Source of the DNA: Candidatus Aenigmatarchaeota archaeon
GTDB taxonomy: Archaea > Aenigmatarchaeota > Aenigmatarchaeia > CG10238-14 > SCSR01
Length of the DNA: 23,730 bases
Direction: 5' to 3'
NCBI GenBank assembly: GCA_030018055.1
Contig: JASEGN010000001.1
Span: forward strand, 1 to 23,730
Position 1 is the first letter of the stretch. Each line of letters opens with the position of its first letter. Of this stretch, positions 14,369 through 20,271 are shown piece by piece. The position numbers and the translations under genes were made by a program. The notes beneath the pieces were generated by a model. That model was not told where the DNA came from and ran no database searches. It worked only from the letters and a program-made list of their open reading frames with translations.

Positions 14369-14791
14369 TTATTTTAGTCTTATTGCCTCTAGATTCCTTG
14401 GAACAATCGTATCTATCCTAAATATCCTCTGGGCAGATCTAGAAAATTCAGTAGCCTTTTGATTTTCCCCATGTACAACTACTATCCTTTCTGGTCTTGC
14501 GCTTAATCTACCTATGTAAGCTAACAATTGATTTTTGTCACTATGTCCGCTGAGGCCTTCTAGTGTTTGAATTTCCATTTTTAAAGGTAGGGTTATTGTC
14601 TTTCCCTCTTCAACTTTGAATGGAATTTCCTTCCAGCCTTTCTGAATTCTTCTTCCCATGGTTCCTTCACAATTATGAACAAGAATGTTGTTAGCTAAGA
14701 AATTATGATGAGGTGGAGTAGTAATATCATATAAGTACCCCTTAAATGGTATTTTTTCAATTTTCTTTATTCTTGTTAACTTTAGTCTCAT
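14369..14791 (-). CDS. aCPSF1 C-terminal part fused behind a C-intein
   Basis: 140 aa. Residues 1-40 are a C-intein: strand LKLTRIKKIEKIPFKG, block F as GYLYDITTPPHHNFLANN, and block G ILVHN ending in the His-Asn pair, followed by Cys41 as the +1 nucleophile. Residues 41-140 are the end of aCPSF1, beginning CEGTMGRRIQKG. They include the beta-CASP motif B histidine in LSGHSDKNQ (His83) and motif C in VVVHGE (His107), and they end PRNLEAIRLK as the family does. The ATG overlaps the stop of the preceding ORF (ATGA, 14788-14791). The extein cannot be a nuclease by itself; it must be joined to the N-part. Note the gene has no start of its own other than one inside the intein. Confidence 0.9.
   Translation of the reverse strand: MRLKLTRIKKIEKIPFKGYLYDITTPPHHNFLANNILVHNCEGTMGRRIQKGWKEIPFKVEEGKTITLPLKMEIQTLEGLSGHSDKNQLLAYIGRLSARPERIVVVHGENQKATEFSRSAQRIFRIDTIVPRNLEAIRLK
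14672..14791 (-). other. C-intein segment (40 aa)
   Basis: Covers the start ATG to Asn40 (codon 14672-14674). It carries block F (DITTPPHHNFLANN) and terminal HN, and Cys follows as the extein +1 residue. With the N-part it gives a 152-aa mini-intein, a normal size without endonuclease. Confidence 0.88.
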
Positions 14792-15069
14792 TTTAATACA
14801 CCATATGGGAAATTTATTATCTCTTCTTTAGTTAAGTTACGCTTTAATTTCCATTTACATTCACTTTTTATGAATTGGCCTTTTTTATTTCTTGTAAGTA
14901 TAGAATTTCTTTTTTCTAACAAACCAAATCTCAAAAACATATTAAGATGTTTATTTATAAGGTTATTGCTACATTTACTGAGTCTAATTCCATCCTTATA
15001 GAGACTCTCATAAATTTCAGATGTTTTTTTCCATTCACAATCATTAAATATAACTTGTAGTATACTCAT
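14788..15069 (-). CDS. Small winged-helix-like ORF inside the split intein
   Basis: 93 aa between the N-intein and C-intein ORFs, overlapping each by 4 nt (ATGA). Visible: a helix-turn-helix-like run TSEIYESLYKDGIRLSKCSN, then NNLINKHLNMFLRFGLLEKR, which resembles recognition helix plus wing start in winged-helix DNA-binding proteins, then basic strands (SECKWKLKRN). No LAGLIDADG or HNH motif is present. It occupies the place where cis inteins carry a homing endonuclease domain, so it may be the DNA-binding remnant of one or a separate domain that captured the split point. It could help assemble the intein halves, act as a regulator, or be relic sequence. Confidence 0.7.
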   Translation of the reverse strand: MSILQVIFNDCEWKKTSEIYESLYKDGIRLSKCSNNLINKHLNMFLRFGLLEKRNSILTRNKKGQFIKSECKWKLKRNLTKEEIINFPYGVLK

Positions 15070-16982
15070 TTTTCAACTAACCAAATTTTATCATTTTTTG
15101 ATAGCTTCCCAGCTTGTACCCAACGGTAATTCTTTGTTAGTACAGGATGTTCTGGTGACAGAAATAACTCTTTTCCATCCTCAGTTACAATATGTATGAT
15201 TTCATCATCGTATTTTCTTCTTGCACATAATGGTGCGAAACATTCATCCACTTTATGTTTACTTATATTTACGCTTAAAACATTTTCTGAAATTTTTCTT
15301 AATTCGATTTGTTTTGTTTTTAACAAAAGTTTACCAGAATTAAATATTTGCTTTATTTCTCTACAATTAGCATCCAATGCAACTTCAGTATCACCCCTTA
15401 CACATTGGTAGCCAACAAAGATTAAAGTGCTTTTTTCATCTTCAGCTAGTATTTTTAAGTGCTCTATGACCGGTCCACCAACTAACATGCCAGAAGTTGA
15501 GAGAATGACGCAAGGCCTATCTTCCCACGCCTTTTCCCTTTCGCTCGTAGATGCTATCCTTCTAAATATCGGATTTAGGAATGGATCCTCACCCCCAAAT
15601 ATTTTCCTTCTTATTGTTCTCGATAAATATTCTGGGTAAGCTGTAAAAATACCGTTTGCATCCCATATCATCCCATCTACATATATAGGATATTGAAAAT
15701 TATTTTCAACCAAAATTGCCATAACTTCTTGTGCTCTTTCAACCGCGAAAGTTGGTAAAAGTGCTATCCCTCCCCTTTCCATAGTTTTATTAATAATCTC
15801 TAGAAGTTGCTTTTCTACGTCACTTTTCTTCGGCATTATATCTTCTGGGCCACCATAAGTTGATTCCATTATTAAAGTTTCAACTCTTTGGAAATGTGTG
15901 GAAGCAGGTTCAAGTAAGGTAGTTCTACCAAATTTTTGGTCTAGAGCATAAAGGATGTTATGTAACCCTTCACCTATATGCAAATGAATTAAGGCACTTC
16001 CAAGAATATGTCCTGCATTCTCTAGAGTTAACCTAACATCAGGAGCTACATCAGCAACCTCTCCATATTCTAGGGTAATTGCATGTTTTACGGCATCCTT
16101 AACCCCCTTCACACTAAACAGTGGCTTAACCATAGACCTTTGCATAACATCTATATAATCTAACCAAAGCAAAGTAGCTAAATCTATGGTTGGGGTAGTG
16201 CAATAAAGTGGACCATCATACCCATATTCATAAAGCATGGGTACAGCTCCTATGTGGTCCAAGTGGCTATGAGAAACAATAATTGCATCCAACTCGTTAT
16301 AATCAAACTCTTTTGTGTGAAAGATTGGCAACATGTTAGCATTTGTACCACCAACGTTAACCCCACAATCTATTAAAACTTTTGATTTTGCCGTTTCAAG
16401 TAAAATGCAACTTCTTCCAACCTCTCTCCAACCACCAAGGCCAATAATCCTAATCCAATCTCTGTTTGTTTTCCTCTCAGTGAATATGTTTTTACCAACC
16501 TTGTTCAAAAAACTCTTCCTAAATTTAGCCTCTGTATGCAAAACTTTCCTTATACCCTCAATTACATCAGATTTTATGGATGGTATCCGCTCTATTCTTG
16601 GAACCCAAAATGTTCTACGTCTTATTTCTCTAAAAGTTTCTCCACCCTTTCCAATAACTATTCCTGGTTTCTCCGCACTTATAATCACTAAACTTCTTTC
16701 AGGCTCAAAATAAATCTCCTTAATTTTAGCATCCTCTGGCACTATTTCCAAGATTATTTTTTTTGCAGTTTCAGTATCAAGGCAAATATCACCCTCAGGT
16801 CTAACCTCAATTCTTTTCTTCAGCTGGGATACTATATCTCTAATGACCTCTTCATAAGTTAGAAAAAAATCCTTATCTTTCGTGTAGACTATTATCTCAG
16901 AACCTTCTAGCTCAATTCTACTGACCACACCTTTAGGTAAACTACTCTTTACCCTTTCAAGAATTTCCATTTTTTCACTCAA
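15066..16982 (-). CDS. aCPSF1 (KH/beta-CASP RNase) N-terminal part with N-intein
   Basis: 638 aa. Residues 1-526 are aCPSF1: an N-terminal KH-like region; a KH domain with the GxxG loop GIVIGKGGETFREIRRRT (about 107-124); an MBL domain from about 175 with VSHSHLDHIG (His238, His240, Asp242, His243) and GHILGSA (His325); and the beta-CASP insert with motif A ESTYGG (Glu373) and STSGMLVGGPV. This enzyme ends archaeal transcripts by 3' cleavage at U-rich sites. After FVGYQ (Gln526) the protein becomes an N-intein of 112 aa: block A CVRGDTEVAL and block B IIHIVTEDGKELFLSPEHPV, ending KIWLVEK. It stops at a TGA overlapping the next ATG. It lies 3 nt after psmB, so probably in one operon. Confidence 0.93.
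   Translation of the reverse strand: MSEKMEILERVKSSLPKGVVSRIELEGSEIIVYTKDKDFFLTYEEVIRDIVSQLKKRIEVRPEGDICLDTETAKKIILEIVPEDAKIKEIYFEPERSLVIISAEKPGIVIGKGGETFREIRRRTFWVPRIERIPSIKSDVIEGIRKVLHTEAKFRKSFLNKVGKNIFTERKTNRDWIRIIGLGGWREVGRSCILLETAKSKVLIDCGVNVGGTNANMLPIFHTKEFDYNELDAIIVSHSHLDHIGAVPMLYEYGYDGPLYCTTPTIDLATLLWLDYIDVMQRSMVKPLFSVKGVKDAVKHAITLEYGEVADVAPDVRLTLENAGHILGSALIHLHIGEGLHNILYALDQKFGRTTLLEPASTHFQRVETLIMESTYGGPEDIMPKKSDVEKQLLEIINKTMERGGIALLPTFAVERAQEVMAILVENNFQYPIYVDGMIWDANGIFTAYPEYLSRTIRRKIFGGEDPFLNPIFRRIASTSEREKAWEDRPCVILSTSGMLVGGPVIEHLKILAEDEKSTLIFVGYQCVRGDTEVALDANCREIKQIFNSGKLLLKTKQIELRKISENVLSVNISKHKVDECFAPLCARRKYDDEIIHIVTEDGKELFLSPEHPVLTKNYRWVQAGKLSKNDKIWLVEK
15069..15404 (-). other. 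N-intein segment (112 aa)
   Basis: Runs from Cys527 (codon 15402-15404) to the last codon before the TGA. Cys1 with G-D-T-E-V of block A and the conserved block B His (SPEHPV; Ser replaces the more usual Thr of TxxH) are present. 112 aa is the normal size of an N-terminal splicing domain. The insertion site is in the invariant GYQ-(A/C)EGT turn of aCPSF1. Confidence 0.88.
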
Positions 16983-16985
16983 ATT

Positions 16986-17594
16986 TCACTTTAGTTCATG
17001 ACGCGTAATTCTAATTCCTTCTTTGGTTATAACAGCGACATCTATAGCTTTACCACCAGAAGCAATATCCCTCTCGGTCGCAGCCCTTACAGCCTTCAAA
17101 GCAAGCTTACCTCCTTCTTCAGCTGAAATCCCATCCTTATAATCACTTTCTAATACACCCAAAGCAATTGGTGATCCAGAGCCTGTTGAGAAAAATTTCT
17201 TCTCCTCTTCTATTGAACCAAGAGCATCTAAAGTAAATATCGCTGGTTTTTCACCATATCCTGCTAATATCAACTGAACCATATAAGGCAAGAAAGACCA
17301 TCTACCAGAATGTAATATATTTGCTAAAAGTGTTGCAGCCCCTTTAATTGAAATTTTTCTTTTTGTTTCCATTGAAAATAACTTCAGCTCTGCTCGCATC
17401 AATCTTGCTAGAGCTTGACAATCTCCCTCATAGCCAGCGATAGTTAAAGCAATATGATCTTCGATAGGAAGAATTTTTTCTGCTTCCTTGCTAGCAACCA
17501 TATAGCCCAAAGTAGACCTTTTCTCTGCCGCTAATACTACCCCATCTGAGCAAATCAATCCGACCGTAGTAGTACCAGATTTTCTTATTGGCAA
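16986..17594 (-). CDS. psmB: Proteasome subunit beta
   Basis: 202 aa, the 20S proteasome catalytic subunit (N-terminal nucleophile hydrolase). The start chosen is TTG 17594, with GGAGG 5 nt upstream; TTG 17606 would add four residues and uses GGTGAT. Either way a short propeptide ending RKSG is removed before TTTVG, exposing the catalytic Thr (residue 8). GVVLAAEKRSTLG holds the active-site Lys (VLAAEKR) and AIDVAVITKEGI is the usual late strand; STGSGSPIALGVLE is diagnostic. It precedes aCPSF1 by 3 nt, a neighbour pairing I recall as common in Archaea. A TATA-like GATATTTAAG lies about 45 nt upstream of the start. Confidence 0.95.
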   Translation of the reverse strand: MPIRKSGTTTVGLICSDGVVLAAEKRSTLGYMVASKEAEKILPIEDHIALTIAGYEGDCQALARLMRAELKLFSMETKRKISIKGAATLLANILHSGRWSFLPYMVQLILAGYGEKPAIFTLDALGSIEEEKKFFSTGSGSPIALGVLESDYKDGISAEEGGKLALKAVRAATERDIASGGKAIDVAVITKEGIRITRHELK

Positions 17595-17661
17595 CTTTTC
17601 CTCCAAAAAATCACCAGAAGATACAATTTAATTAATTTTTGCATACTTAAATATCTTTTGT

Positions 17662-18213
17662 TTATTTATTTTTTAAATATTTACGAAACTCATGTGCAAA
17701 TAACACATTATGGTTAAGCAAGTCAACAATTCTTGCATTTATTTTCTCTCTTTCAAAATCTAATAAACCATAGCTTGCCGGGTGGCCTTTTTTATCCTCT
17801 TTTTTAAGATGCCCTGGGTTTATCCAAAGTATTTTATCCTTCTCCTCTATTTTTGGAATGTGTGTATGAGCGTAAAGAACTACTTGCACCTCACGATTAG
17901 CTACAACCTCTTCTGGTTTTGGGTCATCTGGAAGATCATATTCATGTGAGGTTTGAGAATGGGTTAAAAGAATCTTCCATCCATTATAAACCTTTATCAG
18001 TCTATTGGGTGTAGCTGGATTTTTATACAAATCTTCAAAAACCCCAGGAATTCTTGTTAGCTTAATGTCATATTCCTCTATCAAATCCACATCGTGATAA
18101 TCATCCCCAAGATGGATAATTTCTTCAACCTTTTCATTTTTTACCAATAGATCAGCTACTATTCTTACATACTCCAAATTTCCGTGGGTATCTCCAATAG
18201 CACCGATTCTCAT
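17662..18213 (-). CDS. Metallophosphoesterase, YfcE/MJ0936-like
   Basis: 183 aa from ATG 18213 (MRIGAIGDTHGN); the open frame further upstream overlaps the end of the radical SAM gene and lacks family support. Calcineurin-like di-metal motifs appear in order: GDTHGN, IIHLGDDYHD (the GDxxxD position), LTHSQ, and YAHTHIPKI (GHTH position, Tyr-Ala for Gly). The usual GNCD motif is not obvious; the segment RIPGVFEDLY stands in its place, which may mean a lost Asn ligand. These enzymes hydrolyse phosphodiesters of unknown physiological identity. It lies 10 nt after the radical SAM gene and is likely co-transcribed. Confidence 0.85.
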   Translation of the reverse strand: MRIGAIGDTHGNLEYVRIVADLLVKNEKVEEIIHLGDDYHDVDLIEEYDIKLTRIPGVFEDLYKNPATPNRLIKVYNGWKILLTHSQTSHEYDLPDDPKPEEVVANREVQVVLYAHTHIPKIEEKDKILWINPGHLKKEDKKGHPASYGLLDFEREKINARIVDLLNHNVLFAHEFRKYLKNK

Positions 18214-18223
18214 TTTAGTTAAT

Positions 18224-19306
18224 TTATTGATTTTCTTCACTTAAATCTTTTACAAAACGAATTAACCTCATGATCTCCCTGCTTTCTTCATCTAGTGGAA
18301 TATACCTTTTTACGTCACAATCTTGATTCGATCCACAATTTCCACAACTTCTAGGATGAGTAATACAGCCAGCTTTATAAGCATATGACGCTGCTCTTTT
18401 TGCTTCCTCGATTTCATATTTATCTTCCACTTTATCTTCAATCGTTAAAACTTCACCAGATAAACCAGGGGTACCTGACCAATAAGCATTATCTAAGCCA
18501 GCTTGGTTAGCAATTTCAACGCATCTCTCCATTAATTCTCTCGATGCTCCAGGGTGATTTTCTAGGACAAAATTTGGTCTAAAAGCTAAAAAACAAACTT
18601 GTAAAGATTTATGGATAGAGGCTAAGAATTCAGATAGAGGTTTTATTTCATCTTCATTCACCTTTGGAATTACCAGCACACGATATTCCCAGAGTTTATC
18701 CTTTGCATTTTTTGCAATATACTCAGCATTTCTTAGTACAGGTTCAGCTGGAGCACCAGTAATCGCTCTATGAACTTCATCATGGTAAGCCTTTATATCA
18801 TAAGTAATAGAAGTGGTAAAATCCAGAACTCTTTTTAAGCTACGTTGAGTTAAAAAACCATTAGTATCAAAATTTACTTTAACACTAGGATCAATTTTTC
18901 TTGCTTCCTCTACAATTTTTTCTATGTAGGGTAAGTTAATTGTTGGTTCACCACCTGAGAAAAATATTCTATCTGCACCAATTCTTTTCCCTTGAAGCGA
19001 GTTTAAGTTTCTTAAACATTCTTCAGCCAATTCTTTTGGCTCGACATAACCTCTTATTTTTTCGTACCTTAACTTTTCTTTATTATCAGGATATTGAGAA
19101 ATTGTCCAATTTTGGCAGTTTAGACACTTGTAATTACATCCAGCAAGAAAGATTGTGTAACTTTGGGGTGGAGCAGGATGAAGCGTACAAGAAGCGACCT
19201 CAGGTAATGTGACTCTACAAACTCCAGTTTCTCCCTCTAACCTATTAGCTCCACATTTCCATTCACACAACGTACAATTTTCAAGCTCCTTAAGATACTT
19301 CTCCAT
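18224..19306 (-). CDS. Radical SAM protein, PflA/PflX-like
   Basis: 360 aa. The radical SAM cluster motif is LAGCNYKCLNCQNW (CxxxCxxC). It is preceded by an N-terminal Cys set, CTLCEWKCGANRLEGETGVC, as in COG1313/AmmeMemoRadiSam-type PflA-like proteins, which suggests an extra cluster or zinc. FFSGGEPTINLPYIE is the SAM-binding GGE motif; VNFDTNGFL and TYDIKAYHDEVHRAITG follow the barrel. A C-terminal Cys-rich tail (CITHPRSCGNCGSNQDC) is an added feature that may bind another Fe-S cluster or metal. Likely an activase or modifying enzyme; the target is unknown and no glycyl-radical enzyme is in the window. It forms an operon with the phosphoesterase. Confidence 0.87.
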   Translation of the reverse strand: MEKYLKELENCTLCEWKCGANRLEGETGVCRVTLPEVASCTLHPAPPQSYTIFLAGCNYKCLNCQNWTISQYPDNKEKLRYEKIRGYVEPKELAEECLRNLNSLQGKRIGADRIFFSGGEPTINLPYIEKIVEEARKIDPSVKVNFDTNGFLTQRSLKRVLDFTTSITYDIKAYHDEVHRAITGAPAEPVLRNAEYIAKNAKDKLWEYRVLVIPKVNEDEIKPLSEFLASIHKSLQVCFLAFRPNFVLENHPGASRELMERCVEIANQAGLDNAYWSGTPGLSGEVLTIEDKVEDKYEIEEAKRAASYAYKAGCITHPRSCGNCGSNQDCDVKRYIPLDEESREIMRLIRFVKDLSEENQ

Positions 19307-19448
19307 GTTCTTTAACTTAAGGCAAAAAATTTTTAGCTTTTCAAATCATTTATTGTTTTTACATCTTCCCCTCTAATTTTTTATCAAACATGCTATTGCA
19401 CTTGAAGCTGTGATTATATGAAAGAAATTAAAAAGTACATTCAAATAT

Positions 19449-19466
19449 TTAATTAATACTAATTAA
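19449..19466. promoter_or_regulatory. Inverted repeat in the Hsp20 promoter
   Basis: TTAATTA and TAATTAA, 4 nt apart, end 12 nt before the ATG; the AAATATTTAA just before is a TATA candidate. Position suits heat-shock repressor binding, but AT richness makes chance likely. GGTG at 19471-19474 is the ribosome binding site. Confidence 0.35.
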
Positions 19467-19478
19467 TAGTGGTGTAAT

Positions 19479-19859
19479 ATGGAAAAAGAGTTTCATGGAG
19501 TGTTTAAATTTGGAGTTGGAATTGCAACTGATATAGCACAAGAAGCTCTGGATGAAGTAAGAGAAATGTTGGATAAAATGCCTATATTTGGAAAAAGATA
19601 CACTACAAAAGAGTCAGAAGATGAATTGAAAATTTACGTAGATTTAGCAGGTGTCAAAAAAGAAGATATTGACCTGAGTCTTTATGAGCATGCTTTCGAG
19701 GTGAGGGCAAAAAGATATTACCCAACAGAGAGGGAGTATAAAATTTTTGGTGAGCTACCAACTTATGTGAAGCATGAGGAAGCAAAAGCTGCATATAAAG
19801 ATGGCATTTTAGAAATTACTGCTCCTAAACTGAAGGGTAGAAAGGTAAGTATTGAATAA
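19479..19859 (+). CDS. Small heat shock protein, Hsp20/alpha-crystallin family
   Basis: 126 aa. The alpha-crystallin domain spans about residues 47-126: ELKIYVDLAGVKKEDIDLSL is the beta2-beta3 start, FEVRAKRYYPTEREYKIFGEL the middle, and AAYKDGILEITAPKL the hallmark A-x-x-x-(D/N)-G-(V/I)-L turn. The N-terminal arm is about 45 aa and amphipathic. The C-terminal extension is short; KVSIE may serve as a V-x-I motif for oligomer contact. It is an ATP-independent holdase in the cytosol. A stand-alone gene with its own promoter, a GGTG ribosome binding site and a small inverted repeat upstream. Confidence 0.92.
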   Translation: MEKEFHGVFKFGVGIATDIAQEALDEVREMLDKMPIFGKRYTTKESEDELKIYVDLAGVKKEDIDLSLYEHAFEVRAKRYYPTEREYKIFGELPTYVKHEEAKAAYKDGILEITAPKLKGRKVSIE

Positions 19860-19921
19860 GATTAGGATTAAGGAAGAAATTTAAATTCATACTTACACAT
19901 TTTTCATAAAGCTATCAATTT

Positions 19922-20194
19922 TCATTCTAGATCGTCTACTAGATAAGATTTTTCACCTTTAGCCTTTCTTAATTCAGCTTTCATTTCTTCTTCCATTCCT
20001 AGAACCTCTGGTCTTAACAATTCTTCAAATTCATTAGTATCGCAAGTATAATAGATTGTCTCAGGATCGATATTTCCAAATTCATTTTTGTAAGCTACAA
20101 CTCTGGCTATTACCTTTCCATTTTTATAGCCGGTATAACTTACGGCAAACTCTGAATCCAGCTTTTCCCACTTGTAGTTATGCACTCGCCTCAC
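19922..20194 (-). CDS. Hypothetical protein, 90 aa
   Basis: Unrecognised soluble protein. The first half is beta-rich with aromatic residues (YKWEKLDSEFAVSYTGYKNG, then VIARVVAYKNEFGN); one Cys in TIYYTCDTNEFEELL; the second half is a charged helix (MEEEMKAELRKAKGEK). The start is a GTG: 20194 or, with GAGG just ahead, 20185. No membrane segment. It diverges from the subtilase gene with 76 nt between starts, and converges on hsp20. Function unknown; the composition and codon use look like a real gene. Confidence 0.6.
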   Translation of the reverse strand: MRRVHNYKWEKLDSEFAVSYTGYKNGKVIARVVAYKNEFGNIDPETIYYTCDTNEFEELLRPEVLGMEEEMKAELRKAKGEKSYLVDDLE

Positions 20195-20240
20195 TTTAAA
20201 TTTTTAAAACAAAGTTTTTTAATATTAAGTAACTAATTAT

Positions 20241-20271
20241 TTTATACACCAATAATCTCGAGGTGTATAAA
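20241..20271 (+). promoter_or_regulatory. Inverted repeat enclosing the subtilase ribosome binding site
   Basis: Perfect 10-bp arms TTTATACACC (20241-20250) and GGTGTATAAA (20262-20271), 11-nt spacer. The right arm contains the GGTG ribosome binding site and the A of the ATG. As RNA it would hide the start; as DNA the left arm resembles a TATA box and the pair could be an operator. Confidence 0.5.

Noticed and set aside
14369..16982. Treating the aCPSF1 locus as a pseudogene with two frameshifts
   Set aside because: Both breaks fall inside the intein, both are exact ATGA overlaps, splicing residues and both exteins are intact, and the enzyme is normally essential.
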